From Methanoregula sp. (lineage in GTDB: Archaea > Halobacteriota > Methanomicrobia > Methanomicrobiales > Methanospirillaceae), in contig JALOBP010000007.1 of the NCBI GenBank assembly GCA_023228295.1, positions 1-55,456 of the forward strand: DNA of 55,456 nucleotides. Reading direction: 5' to 3'. A program made the position numbers and the translations under genes. The notes beneath the pieces are model-generated. The model was not told the origin of the DNA, made no database searches, and was given only the letters and a program-made list of their open reading frames with translations. This document shows, piece by piece, positions 35,678 to 45,255 of the stretch (positions within the stretch are counted from its first letter, which is position 1; every line of letters starts with the position of its first letter).

Positions 35678-37633
35678 TTATCCCCGTGCCTTGTTCTGGA
35701 AATGGGAACGAACATAAATTGCAATTGAGTAAAATCCGACTACCATCAGGAGCAGGACGAGTGCTGTCCCATACTTGTTGGCCGAAGAGCCCGGGACATT
35801 GGTTGCCAGGATGAAGAGATGGTAGGGCAGGGCCATGACCGGATCGAAAACTGAGTCGGGCAGGAAACGCGACGAGAATACCACTGCCGTGAACATGATG
35901 GGCGCAGTCTCGCCTGCTGCCCTGCCGATTGAGAGAATCGCCCCGGTAACAATACCCGGAACCGCCGGTGGCAGGACAACCCGGCTTATTGTCTGCCATT
36001 TTGTCGCCCCGAGTGCAAGGCTGCCTTCCCTTAACGAGGGGGAGATACTTTTTAGTGATTCCTCGGTTGTCCGGATCACGGTTGGCAGGACCATCAGGGC
36101 AAGCGTGATCTGGCCAGCGAGCATCGATACACCGGTGTTCAGGAAGAGGACGATGAAGGCAAATCCGAACAGGCCAAAGACGATGGATGGTGTCCCGTTA
36201 AGGAGATCGACACCGGTCCGGATAATCCGGGTAACCCGCCCTTCACGAGTGTACTCGACAAGATAAATTGCCGCGCCGACACCCAGCGGGAGGGCAAGGG
36301 CAATGGCCCCGGCGACAAGAGTGAGTGTACCGATAATTGCCGGGTAAATCCCGCCGGAACGCCCGAGATCTTTTGGGGGTTCGGTCAGGAACTCCCATGA
36401 CAATGCAGGGAGTCCGTTGATGACAATATCCTGCAGGATGATGACAAGTATAGCAAGCACAATGACAGTCGCTGTTATGATAAAACCAGATGCAATGATT
36501 TCAATCTGGTGTTGTGAGAGGTGGTGCCTGCCGAAGTACCATGCACCGAACGTGAGCAGGATAAGTGCGGCGAGATACCAGGGTGTTGCTGCCAGGAGGA
36601 AGACAATGAAGAGAGCCAGTATCCCAATCTCCAGGAACCGAATGAATGATTCCCTCAAATACGAAGGAATCACGGGTTTACGGCCAGGCCGGGATGTTCG
36701 TCCTTCATGCAGGTAACGCAGGATCGCAACGGCCGAGAGATTGATGATGAGCGTGATAACAAGCAGGACAACGGCGACACCGAATAATGCGCTGTAATGT
36801 TCGCTGCCCACTGCGACCTCCCCCATCTCGATACCGAGCGTACCAGTGAGGGTTCTCAGGGGTGAGAGGATATTCCATATCGGATCCGGGATGATTGCCG
36901 AGTTTCCTGCAACCATCATCACAGCCATCGTCTCACCGACCGCACGCCCGATACCGAGGATAATGGCCGCAGCAATGCCGGACAGAGCTGCAGGAACGAT
37001 GACCCTGCTGATGGTCTGCCACCGTGTGGCCCCAATGGCAAGCGATCCTTCCTTGTACTCGCGGGGGACGGCACTGATGGCATCCTCCGAGACACTGATG
37101 ATTGTAGGGAGCGCCATGATCCCGAGGAGGACCGAAGCAGCAAGCCAGGTCTCCCCCGTTGGGAGATCGAACGTTACCCGGATAAAATTGGTAAGGACAA
37201 TGAGTCCGAAGAACCCATACACGACGGATGGAATTCCTGCAAGGAGCTCGATCGCCGGTTTGAGAATACTTTTGATCCGCGGTGACGCGAGTTCAGAGAT
37301 ATAAATTGCACAGCCGATAGAAAGCGGGACGGCAAATACCATCGCCCCGAAGGTTACGAGAAGGGTTCCGACAATAAGCGGGAAGATCCCGAATAATGGC
37401 TCCACTGCCGTCGGTGCCCATGATGACCCAAGGAGGAAGGGAATGATCCCGACCTGCTGGAAAATGGGGTAGCCGTCCCGTAACAAGAAGAGAAGGATGA
37501 ATGTAACAACGATAACTGCTAAGAATGCTGTGCAGAAGAAGACCGTCTTGATTGCCTGTTCTTTGATGACCGAGATTCGGGCCGTGCGGGGGGAGGCACA
37601 ACTGCCGGATTCTGCGTTTTTGCTTGATTCCAC
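35678..37633 (-). CDS. pstCA: Fused phosphate permease PstC-PstA
   Basis: A 651-residue protein with two permease halves. The N-half (about 20-310) has PstC features and an EAA loop REYKEGSLAIGATRWQTI; the C-half (about 390-645) has PstA features and a second EAA loop SLREGSLALGATKWQTI. A single polypeptide thus supplies the heterodimeric channel. GTG at 37633 is preferred because AAGGAGG lies ten bases before it; an earlier GTG at 37657 overlaps that region. Compare cluster one, where pstC and pstA are separate. Upstream is pstS, with a 51-base gap. Confidence 0.93.
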   Translation of the reverse strand: MESSKNAESGSCASPRTARISVIKEQAIKTVFFCTAFLAVIVVTFILLFLLRDGYPIFQQVGIIPFLLGSSWAPTAVEPLFGIFPLIVGTLLVTFGAMVFAVPLSIGCAIYISELASPRIKSILKPAIELLAGIPSVVYGFFGLIVLTNFIRVTFDLPTGETWLAASVLLGIMALPTIISVSEDAISAVPREYKEGSLAIGATRWQTISRVIVPAALSGIAAAIILGIGRAVGETMAVMMVAGNSAIIPDPIWNILSPLRTLTGTLGIEMGEVAVGSEHYSALFGVAVVLLVITLIINLSAVAILRYLHEGRTSRPGRKPVIPSYLRESFIRFLEIGILALFIVFLLAATPWYLAALILLTFGAWYFGRHHLSQHQIEIIASGFIITATVIVLAILVIILQDIVINGLPALSWEFLTEPPKDLGRSGGIYPAIIGTLTLVAGAIALALPLGVGAAIYLVEYTREGRVTRIIRTGVDLLNGTPSIVFGLFGFAFIVLFLNTGVSMLAGQITLALMVLPTVIRTTEESLKSISPSLREGSLALGATKWQTISRVVLPPAVPGIVTGAILSIGRAAGETAPIMFTAVVFSSRFLPDSVFDPVMALPYHLFILATNVPGSSANKYGTALVLLLMVVGFYSIAIYVRSHFQNKARG

Positions 37634-37684
37634 GATAGTTTTGCCTCCTTCACTCACACTAAAAATTTGTTTATTCCTTTCACA

Positions 37685-38677
37685 TCAGCTGATGGTCACG
37701 TAACCTTCATCGGCAACGATCTTCTGGCCTTCGGGGCTGAGGATGTACTTGATGAAGTCACCGGCAAGACCTGATGGGTTACCGTTGGTAATCACATAGA
37801 GATCACGGGAGACCGGGTAGGTTTTGGCCTTGACATTATCCAGGCTCGGTGAAACAATATTCTGAGCATTGTACCAGACGGGCAATGCCTTGACATCATT
37901 ACTGACAAAGCCGATTGAGACATACCCGATTGAACCGGGGGTCTGGGCTACGGTCTGGAGGACTGCACCATTGGAGTTCTTCTCAAGCATCTTGCTCGTG
38001 GGAGTCTTCTTTGAGAGGAGAACTTCATCGAAGTAAGACCGGGTTCCTGAAGCACTGTCACGACCGATCACGACGATCTGGTTGTTGGTGTTGGGGACAT
38101 TCGCACCGGTGATTTCCGTCCACTTGGTGGTCTTGCCCAGGTAAATGTTCTTGATCTGGTCAAGGGTGATGTAATCGATCTCGTTTACCGGGTTGACAAT
38201 AACTGCAATACCGTCCTGGGCTACAGAGGTGACTACAAAGCTGGGGTACTTTGTTTTCTCCGCACTGGTCACTTCGCGCGACGACATGCCGATATCTACC
38301 GTCTTGGCACCGATTGCCTGGATCCCAACACCGGACCCGCCACCGGACACCTGGATGTCCGCGTCAGAATGGGTTGCCATATACTGGTCGGCAGCCTTCT
38401 GGACAATCGGGAGGACGGTTGTTGAACCGCTGATCTTGATTGTCTGCTTCTGGCCTGTCGAAACCGGGGCCTGAGTTACTGCCGGGGCTGCAGCAGTTGC
38501 AACAGGGGCTGCCTGTTGCGGAGTCGAGTCAACAACAACTGTGGGGGATGCGGTGGCAGCCAGTGTTACAACCGGCGTTTTTGATCCATTGTCTGTACAT
38601 CCTACAACCAGTGCAAGCATTGTCAATGCAACGAGGCACAGGGTAATTTTCATGAACGAATTCCACTTGGTACTCAT
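37685..38677 (-). CDS. pstS: Phosphate-binding lipoprotein PstS
   Basis: A 330-residue protein with a signal peptide ending in a lipobox (ALVVGC), a Thr/Ala/Pro-rich linker (about 30-75) and a PstS domain with loops SGSTTVLP, SGGGSGVG, GMSSREV and SASGTRS. It binds phosphate outside the cell and passes it to PstCA. Unlike the other PstS here it is lipid-anchored, not pilin-like. It begins the operon pstS-pstCA-pstB-phoU-arsC-like x2. ATG at 38677 has GGATGA nine bases upstream. Confidence 0.94.
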   Translation of the reverse strand: MSTKWNSFMKITLCLVALTMLALVVGCTDNGSKTPVVTLAATASPTVVVDSTPQQAAPVATAAAPAVTQAPVSTGQKQTIKISGSTTVLPIVQKAADQYMATHSDADIQVSGGGSGVGIQAIGAKTVDIGMSSREVTSAEKTKYPSFVVTSVAQDGIAVIVNPVNEIDYITLDQIKNIYLGKTTKWTEITGANVPNTNNQIVVIGRDSASGTRSYFDEVLLSKKTPTSKMLEKNSNGAVLQTVAQTPGSIGYVSIGFVSNDVKALPVWYNAQNIVSPSLDNVKAKTYPVSRDLYVITNGNPSGLAGDFIKYILSPEGQKIVADEGYVTIS

Positions 38678-38730
38678 GGTGTTCTATCATCCATTTTACG
38701 TGAGTTAATAAACCATTTTTCGCCATAAAC

Positions 38731-38742
38731 TATACTAGTATA
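38731..38742. promoter_or_regulatory. Palindrome between the divergent pst operon and phosphate regulator
   Basis: TATACTAGTATA is a perfect 12-base palindrome about 54 bases before the pstS start and 68 bases before the AbrB-PhoU start. It could serve as an operator for both genes, and it overlaps TATA-like sequence in each direction. Confidence 0.4.
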
Positions 38743-38809
38743 TATACAAGAAATAGACAAATAGAGTAACATAGGGAAATCAGTTTTCTATTGTAATCAG
38801 GTGATGAAA

Positions 38810-39844
38810 ATGGAAATCCGGCGGGTACAGATAACCGGGGGTGCCTCCTTTGTGGTGACACTCCCCAAGGACTGGGCTGAAGGCCAGAAGATCAAGAAGA
38901 ACGATCCGGTAGGTCTCATTGTCCAGCCAGATGGGACGCTTCTGGTAACCAAGAAGATCACGGAAGAACCAGTCCAGCGGATAAAGGAGATCGATTGTAG
39001 TACAATTACCGATCCGGCATTGTTGTTCCGGATGTTGATCGGTGCATATATCACCGGATTCAATGTAATCCGCCTTACAACAAAACAGCGGTTCTCCCCG
39101 TTTGTGCGGGCAGGAGTCCGTGACTTTACCCAGATGACTATCGGCCAGGAAGTGGTCGAAGAGACTGATACAGTCATCGCAATCAAGGATCTCCTGAATC
39201 CTGCAGAGATGCCCTTTGACAATACCATCAAGCGGATGTTTGTTATTGTCAAGAACATGCACGAGGATGCCGTAACTGCTCTTGAGACCCATAACAAGGA
39301 TCTCTCGCAGGATGTAATAATCCGCGACATGGACGCTGACAGGCTCAACTGGCTCATAGCCCGCCAGACAAATATGATCATGCAAAATGTCTCGCTTTCC
39401 CGCAAGATGGGTATCTCCCCCAGCATGGCCATGAATTATTACCAGCTCAGCCGGATCATCGAGCGGGTCGGCGACCATGCGGTGAGAATTGCAGAGCATA
39501 CAATTCCCATCGTGGGTGCGGATATCGACAAGAAGATCCTTACTGCGGTCAAGAAATCCAGTACTATGTCCATTGAGATCTTTGATCGGAGCATTGTCTC
39601 ATTCTTCAACACGGACCTCAAGGACGCCAACCGCAATATCGAGTCGATCAATGCCCTGGAGAACATCTGCGGAGATATCAACAACATGGTCCTTAAGCAG
39701 GATACCATGGTTGCAATCAATATCGGCTATATTGCTGAGAGTATCCGCAGGACCGGCGAATATGCAGCAGACATCTCTGAGACCGTAATCAATCTCCTTG
39801 TCGAAAACGAACAGGGACCGTATAAACCCAAGGCCGGAAAATAA
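38810..39844 (+). CDS. AbrB-PhoU fusion, phosphate uptake regulator
   Basis: A 344-residue protein. Residues 1-45 form an AbrB/SpoVT-type DNA-binding swapped-hairpin (MEIRRVQITGGASFVVTLPK), and the rest contains two PhoU-like helical repeats (about 105-210 and 220-335; ERVGDHAVRIAEHTI). This architecture is known in archaea as a phosphate uptake regulator. The start at 38810 has AGGTGA five bases upstream; earlier GTG and ATG codons lie in that site. It is divergent from the second pst operon and is the prime candidate to control it. Confidence 0.92.
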   Translation: MEIRRVQITGGASFVVTLPKDWAEGQKIKKNDPVGLIVQPDGTLLVTKKITEEPVQRIKEIDCSTITDPALLFRMLIGAYITGFNVIRLTTKQRFSPFVRAGVRDFTQMTIGQEVVEETDTVIAIKDLLNPAEMPFDNTIKRMFVIVKNMHEDAVTALETHNKDLSQDVIIRDMDADRLNWLIARQTNMIMQNVSLSRKMGISPSMAMNYYQLSRIIERVGDHAVRIAEHTIPIVGADIDKKILTAVKKSSTMSIEIFDRSIVSFFNTDLKDANRNIESINALENICGDINNMVLKQDTMVAINIGYIAESIRRTGEYAADISETVINLLVENEQGPYKPKAGK

Positions 39845-40311
39845 AAAAATATCAATCCCCTTTTTCATTCCCCAATTTTTTATTGAGATCACATTCCTGA
39901 ATTGAGCAATACGTTGAAAAGGTATCATAATCCTCACGGACATTACTCATGAAAAATATCTTCCCAAATGAGGTGGCCGCTTAGGAGAATCCTGCGATGC
40001 GAACTCTGCGAAAACCCCGTACCCTGAAAACTCTTGATGACAGCGACATCTGGTTCTGCCCCGCAGGATCATGATGCTGCTGAATGGAAGCAGATCAACA
40101 CGAGAAACCCCCCGGTTTCTTTTAAGTGGATTTCTTTTTTCTCCAATCCGGATTTTTTCCCTACGGTGAAAATGCCGGCATTAGTTCTCTGCGAATATAT
40201 AGGGATCTCATTGATAAGTATAGATTTAATTGAAAAGATATATTAATAAAACCGAGCCATACATTTCATGACGATGATTATTTCTATGCCGTATGTCCGG
40301 GGGGTAACAAA
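39845..40311. other. Intergenic region before the TPR gene
   Basis: T tracts at 39861-39865 and 39876-39881 probably end the regulator transcript. An AT-rich zone near 40190-40250 (AAGTATAGATTTAATTG, AAGATATATTAATAAAACC) is the TPR gene promoter. Nothing else was recognised. Confidence 0.5.
39876..39881 (+). terminator. T-tract terminator of the regulator gene
   Basis: A run of six T, 32 bases after the stop codon and preceded by a T5 run. Confidence 0.4.
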
Positions 40312-41667
40312 ATGGGATTGCTGGATAAACTCCTGAATAGTCCAGAACAGTCACCGGATTTCTGGTACCTGTCGGGAAAAGACCTCTGTATGAATGGCTA
40401 TTATCTCGATGCACTTGATGCACTTGATAAGATGCTTGCAGCCGATCCGCTCCATGCAGATTCCTGGTTTCTCAAAGGATATGCCCATTACCAGATTGGC
40501 AGGTATGATGAGGCCCTTCAGTTTTTTAACAGGGCCCTTGACATAAACAAACAGCTTGACGAAGCACTTACGTACAAAGGTCTCATCTATTCCGGGTTCG
40601 GAAAAAATTCCGAAGCTCTTAATCTCTACGATCAGGCGCTTTCCCTTGCTCCGGGATCTACAAAAACGTGGTATGTCAGGGGGTTGACACTTGCCCTCCA
40701 GGAGAGATTCGATGATGCGATCCGATCCTATGAGAAGGTGCTTGCCCTTGAGCCCAAGCATTTCGATGCCCTGACCGGCATCAACATCGCCATGAAAAAG
40801 CGGGACAAGGGAAAAGGGGGAAATGCCCCTCAACCAGTCCGGGAAACAACCTCACACCAACAGGACATTGTACAGATCGCACAACCAACGGCCTGCGATG
40901 TATCCCTCCAGGTAAAACCATTTATTTCCATACTGGCAAAAGACCCGATGCAACCCGGCACCCCATCAATCACGGATGAAGATACGTTGGTCCCCCCTTC
41001 AGAAATTAATCAGATCCAAAGGAGAATGGTACAACTGGCTTCCGATCCAGCTTCAGAATCCCGGTTACATTCCCCGGTTATGCTGCCGGAGATTACTCCG
41101 CATCCGATAAAGATACGAGAAACGTATTCTAAAGAGACACTCCCCAACGGCCAGGCATCCTATGACGAGATGATCCTGGAACTTCGCGGAATTCTTGCAA
41201 AAAACCCGTGTGATGCCGGCTCATGGTACTCCCTTGGAGATCTCTATATGCGGATCGGAAAATTCCCGTTCGCCGTCGATGCCTATGAGCATTCCCTTGA
41301 CAATGATATGGAGAATGCAGAGTCATGGGCAGCTCTTGGCGATGCCCGTAAAAAAACCGGGACCTATGATGAAGCACTCGCTGCGTACGAACGATCCCTG
41401 GAGATCAAGCCGGATAATCCCGAGGTCTGGATAACCCATGCAAAAACCATCGCAATGCTCGGCAGGTACGAAAACGCGATCGAATCCTGTAATCGGGCCA
41501 TCATCATTGATGGGACAAATATCGATGCATGGCTCTATAAAGGATTCATTCTCCGGAAGATCAAGCGGCATGATGATGCCCTGACAGCGTATGATCAGGT
41601 TCTGATGATACAGCCCGGTCACGATCAGGCAATCCGGCAGAGAAAATCCCTGATTGGCGGGAACTGA
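40312..41667 (+). CDS. TPR-repeat protein
   Basis: A 451-residue soluble protein made of two TPR blocks, about 20-160 (four to five repeats; AWFLKGYAHYQIGRYDEAL type) and 285-445 (LGDARKKTGTYDEALAAYE and similar), joined by a polar linker (about 165-280). TPRs bind partner proteins; the partner is unknown. A GGGGGG site lies seven bases before the ATG. It stands alone between phosphate and nuclease genes. Confidence 0.88.
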   Translation: MGLLDKLLNSPEQSPDFWYLSGKDLCMNGYYLDALDALDKMLAADPLHADSWFLKGYAHYQIGRYDEALQFFNRALDINKQLDEALTYKGLIYSGFGKNSEALNLYDQALSLAPGSTKTWYVRGLTLALQERFDDAIRSYEKVLALEPKHFDALTGINIAMKKRDKGKGGNAPQPVRETTSHQQDIVQIAQPTACDVSLQVKPFISILAKDPMQPGTPSITDEDTLVPPSEINQIQRRMVQLASDPASESRLHSPVMLPEITPHPIKIRETYSKETLPNGQASYDEMILELRGILAKNPCDAGSWYSLGDLYMRIGKFPFAVDAYEHSLDNDMENAESWAALGDARKKTGTYDEALAAYERSLEIKPDNPEVWITHAKTIAMLGRYENAIESCNRAIIIDGTNIDAWLYKGFILRKIKRHDDALTAYDQVLMIQPGHDQAIRQRKSLIGGN

Positions 41668-42138
41668 TCCTCCCAAACGGCTGACGGGGAAATGCACTCA
41701 TTTGCACATGCATACCCCTTTTTGTGCAGGAGAAATTTACTATATCGTTATTGCAATACTCTAAAAATCATGGGTCGTTACGAAATACCCCCGCATCGAT
41801 CAACAGGTAACTATGGTATTCACCAGAGAATCCGGGGCATACTTCGTCCCCGCCCCCCTGCAATCACAATAGTTTTAAAAAATTATATATATTTACTCAC
41901 CAGACTCTATTGTGTCGCATTTGGAAATTCCCTGGAGGCGCACTCCCCGTACAGCTGTATCGTCGATTCGCGTTTCATCAGTCTCGCTACCCCGTCACCT
42001 TATGAGAACCGGAATCCTTGCACCCCTTTTCATGAGTCCCCTTATTTACCAGAGATTCACCCCCCCGGACATCCATGAGGATTCCCCGGTAACTGGAGAC
42101 ATTGTCGTCGCATCCACAACCATTTCCGGGGGCACGGC
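41668..42138. other. Region before the TnpB-like gene
   Basis: The 471 bases contain a TATA-like AATTATATATATTTA (41881-41895) and a GC-richer leader of about 240 bases. No TnpA transposase, TnpB N-terminal sequence or insertion-sequence end was recognised in any frame. A 76-codon frame (41912-42142) overlaps the nuclease start by four bases (ATGA) but has no family. Confidence 0.45.
41881..41895 (+). promoter_or_regulatory. Probable promoter of the TnpB-like gene region
   Basis: AATTATATATATTTA is a strong TATA-like sequence, about 245 bases before the nuclease ATG, so transcription would carry a long leader. Confidence 0.4.
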
Positions 42139-43017
42139 ATGAGGGCAGATTTCCACGTGCATACCAGCCGTTTAGTTGATGCGGTTCACCCATCCCCCGT
42201 GAGGGTAAGACCGGCAAAAAAGACCGGGCCCGACGCTGATACCATAACCAAGGTGAACGGATTTCATCCCGATACATCCATTCATTCCCACTGGATTGGT
42301 GTTGATTTGAACACAACCGGCCATGCCGTTGTTGCCGCAGATCTTTTTGGCAAAAAGATCCTGAAACTCGGAAAAAGACAGCATTACACAAGGTCTGCTT
42401 CGACAAAGAACTGCACAAAACTGTACCACGAGGGAAATCTCTGGAAGATTAAGAAAGTCAAGAGTCGCGAGAAGAAGGAGTTCCGGGCTGCACTCCATAA
42501 GATTGCGCGGCAGATCGTGAATTTTGCCGAATCTGCGTGCGCAGGTATCAAATTTGAAAAACTCTTCTCTCACCGGTACCTCCTCCAGCATGAGACAAAG
42601 GATTCATTTGAGTTCTCATTTGAGAACGGATCATTTGCCACTCTTTTGTATCTCGTGGAAAAACGGGCCCTCAACCGGGGCATTCCTGTCGTTTACGTCA
42701 ACCCGGCGAATACATCAAAGATGTGCAGCAGGTGCGGGGGATTCGGAAGACGGGTACGCAAGCGGTTTGAGTGCCCGCAATGCGGCAGGATCATTCATGC
42801 GGATGTTAATGCTGCTTTGAACATTGCTGCTACGCCCTGTTTCCCGGATAAAACCGAACTTCACCAGGCTCGCGCTGCAAGAAACGCAACAAGGAAACTG
42901 GCACGGGAGAGACGAGATGCCCGGAAAAATTTTATACGCGGGATTCCGGAAGTGCCGTATTCTACAGAATTGTTCTCACGGTGGGATCCCGTACCGGGTA
43001 TCCCCAATGAGGCCTGA
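42139..43017 (+). CDS. TnpB-like RuvC nuclease core without usual N-terminal domain
   Basis: A 292-residue protein. The catalytic core of the IS605 OrfB/TnpB family is present: RuvC-I GVDLNTTGHA (Asp 56), RuvC-II IKFEKL (Glu 140), zinc finger CSRCG and CPQCG (Cys 196, 199, 212, 215), and RuvC-III HADVNAALNIA (Asp 222). Typical TnpB has about 370-400 residues with a long recognition domain before RuvC-I; here only 52 His- and Pro-rich residues precede it. The frame is open upstream only to a stop at 42076, with no further start codon. A basic tail (ARNATRKLARERRDARKN) follows. No tnpA is nearby. It may be a decayed transposon gene or a domesticated nuclease; the intact active site favours the latter. 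Confidence 0.82.
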   Translation: MRADFHVHTSRLVDAVHPSPVRVRPAKKTGPDADTITKVNGFHPDTSIHSHWIGVDLNTTGHAVVAADLFGKKILKLGKRQHYTRSASTKNCTKLYHEGNLWKIKKVKSREKKEFRAALHKIARQIVNFAESACAGIKFEKLFSHRYLLQHETKDSFEFSFENGSFATLLYLVEKRALNRGIPVVYVNPANTSKMCSRCGGFGRRVRKRFECPQCGRIIHADVNAALNIAATPCFPDKTELHQARAARNATRKLARERRDARKNFIRGIPEVPYSTELFSRWDPVPGIPNEA

Positions 43018-43060
43018 TGATGACAATAGAACACAGTCGTGAAATAAATCAAGGTGAAGT

Positions 43061-43279
43061 ATGATGATGTCAGTTGTAACCGTACGGGTAATGTGCCCCA
43101 AATGCAAAAGAAAGTATGCGGAACAGTATATACCGGCTGCTGCCATTCCGGAAGTAACCGGTACCGGGCACGATTATTCAGATGATTGTGTAGTAGCATC
43201 CTGCCCGGCCTGCAATCACCAGGTGAGCGTGGTCGTGCGGATGACGGATGAAATGCCGGGGAGTAGGGGGACAAAATAA
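43061..43279 (+). CDS. Small zinc-ribbon protein (72 aa)
   Basis: Seventy-two residues with CPKC near 12-15 and CPAC near 48-51, forming a probable zinc ribbon (RVMCPKCKRKY, ASCPACNHQV). AGGTGA lies three to nine bases upstream of three consecutive ATG codons, so the exact start is uncertain. It follows the TnpB-like gene by 43 bases on the same strand and may be cotranscribed. No family was recognised. Confidence 0.7.
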   Translation: MMMSVVTVRVMCPKCKRKYAEQYIPAAAIPEVTGTGHDYSDDCVVASCPACNHQVSVVVRMTDEMPGSRGTK

Positions 43280-43285
43280 TTTTTT
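43280..43285 (+). terminator. T6 tract after the zinc-ribbon gene
   Basis: Six T directly after the stop codon of the zinc-ribbon gene, a likely archaeal terminator. Confidence 0.4.
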
Positions 43286-43446
43286 CTCACACGGGTTTTT
43301 ACCCGCGATCCATATAAATTATCCATTTTTTCCCGTTACAAAACGGTACTGATCAGACAGCTCCATGAATCCCTATAGGCATATTGATTTTATGGCGGAA
43401 GATATGATATATTCCCGCCGAGAACCTGTCTAGAAGGACTCTGTTC

Positions 43447-45255
43447 ATGAAGGTAAGGACTCGATCGCGGCTGATCCTTGTCGCAACCCTGGTAATATTT
43501 CTGGTGATACTCAGTTTTATCACCCAGTCGGTGATCCTCCAGTCATTCAGGACAATCGAAGATCAGGAAACAACCGCTCACGTCCAGCGTTTCATCGCAC
43601 AACTCAATTACGAAGTTGAAGATGTGGCGGCGACCTGCCGGGACTGGGCTGTACGTGAAGAAACATCCGGGTGGAAAGATGGTTTCCCGGAAGATCCCTC
43701 ACGGCTTTTCCCCCCGGTCTCGATGAAAAACCTGAACATTGATTATATTGTTGTCTACGATGCCGATGGCAACCTCGTTTTTTCAGAAACCATCACCAAA
43801 GACGGCAGGACAATTTTATCGATACCGCCGGAACTCGATGGCATTGTTCGCGAGAGTATCGTCATCGAATCAATGCCGGGAGGAATTTCCGGACGAAGGG
43901 GCATCTCTGCTATTGGGGGAGATCCGGTCATTCTTGCCGGGTACCCGATCCAATTTGCCAACCCGTCCGGGGATGTTGCCGGTACCCTGGTAATGGCGCG
44001 ACTACTTGATGAAGAATGGATTGGCAGCATTGACCAGATGCTCCAGACTGACGGAACACTTGTTCCGTATCAGAATCCGGATACCGACAGGACGCTTACG
44101 GCCGAGGATAAAGTACGGGCAAAGGATGGAGCAATCATAGTCCGTTCATTCGGTGAGGATACCCAGGCAGGTTATGCAATCATCACAGGAATCGAGAACA
44201 ACCCCTCGTTCCTTTTGCTGAAAATTGAATCCACCCGGCCGGTCTTCCAGCAGGTCCAGAAATCGATCCTGATCGTTGCTACAGCAATAATTTTCATTAG
44301 TATCGTCTTCCTGCTCGTTGTCCAGCTCCTTCTCCAGCGGTACATTCTCGCGCCATTGAGCGAACTGGATAACGGTATGAAATCCATAGGAAGATCCGGT
44401 GACCTCACCCGGAGAATGCCCGAACAGGGTGACGAGGAGATCCTCTCCGTTACACAATCCCTCAACCAGATGCTTTCCCAGATTCAGCAACAACGCGATG
44501 ATCTTCGTGACCTTATAGAGGAGATCGAGCAGCAGAGAGACGATCTTACCAAAGCAAGAACTGCACTTGCAGAACGAAACCGGGATCTTGAAGAGCTGAA
44601 CCGTAAGGCAAACCTCTATCTCGATATCTATCTCGATGCAATCACCTACGAGATCCTGAATGCAATCATGGGCCTTCGCGGGTATGCCGAACTGGTCCGG
44701 GATACTGCTGAAGATTCCGAGCATCAATTTTCGGATAAGATCATCGCTCTCGCCAAGAAGAGCGACAATGTAATCCGCAATATCGAGACGATAAGCCGCA
44801 TCTATAAAAATCCTCCGGAGATAAAACCCGTGGACCTTGCATCGATCATCAAAAAAGAAACGGATTCCCGCACGGGCACGCCAATCCACATGGAACACTG
44901 CAACCGTACGGTTCTTGCAAACGAGATGCTCGGCGTGGTTTTTGACAACCTCTTCTCAAACAGTATAAAATTTGGCGGAGATAATACAAAAATTGTCGTC
45001 AGCACCCGGGATACCCCGGATGGATTACTGGAATTGTCGGTGAGCGATAACGGACCGGGTATCCCCGACAGCATGAAACCGCTGGTATTCGATCGATTTA
45101 TGGAGGACACGCGCAAGCGGAGCAGTTACGGGCTCGGGTTGCACATCGTCAAGATGCTCATTGAGAGTTTCGGTGGCAGGGTGCGGGCAGATAACCGGAT
45201 TGCCGGAGAGCCACAGTCAGGTGCGGCGATACGATTTACCCTGAAACCTGCATGA
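43447..45255 (+). CDS. CHASE4/HAMP sensor kinase-like protein lacking the phospho-acceptor His
   Basis: A 602-residue membrane sensor. A helix (about 10-30), an extracellular CHASE4-type domain (35-270), a second helix (about 275-298) and HAMP (about 300-350) are followed by coiled coil and the kinase part. Where the H-box should read TRHDI it reads AITYEILNA: Tyr 401 replaces the His. The ATPase domain looks intact: N box NLFSNSIKFGG (about 500), G1 SDNGPGIPD and G2 YGLGLHIVKML. It may phosphorylate another protein's His domain, or work as a non-phosphorylating sensor. No receiver gene is adjacent. Confidence 0.88.
   Translation: MKVRTRSRLILVATLVIFLVILSFITQSVILQSFRTIEDQETTAHVQRFIAQLNYEVEDVAATCRDWAVREETSGWKDGFPEDPSRLFPPVSMKNLNIDYIVVYDADGNLVFSETITKDGRTILSIPPELDGIVRESIVIESMPGGISGRRGISAIGGDPVILAGYPIQFANPSGDVAGTLVMARLLDEEWIGSIDQMLQTDGTLVPYQNPDTDRTLTAEDKVRAKDGAIIVRSFGEDTQAGYAIITGIENNPSFLLLKIESTRPVFQQVQKSILIVATAIIFISIVFLLVVQLLLQRYILAPLSELDNGMKSIGRSGDLTRRMPEQGDEEILSVTQSLNQMLSQIQQQRDDLRDLIEEIEQQRDDLTKARTALAERNRDLEELNRKANLYLDIYLDAITYEILNAIMGLRGYAELVRDTAEDSEHQFSDKIIALAKKSDNVIRNIETISRIYKNPPEIKPVDLASIIKKETDSRTGTPIHMEHCNRTVLANEMLGVVFDNLFSNSIKFGGDNTKIVVSTRDTPDGLLELSVSDNGPGIPDSMKPLVFDRFMEDTRKRSSYGLGLHIVKMLIESFGGRVRADNRIAGEPQSGAAIRFTLKPA

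Noticed and set aside
41912..42142. 76-codon frame overlapping the TnpB-like start by ATGA
   Set aside because: The overlap is suggestive, but no ribosome site, family or protein-like pattern supports it.
41668..43060. Complete IS200/IS605 element
   Set aside because: No TnpA gene, end hairpins or target-site signature were seen around the TnpB-like gene.
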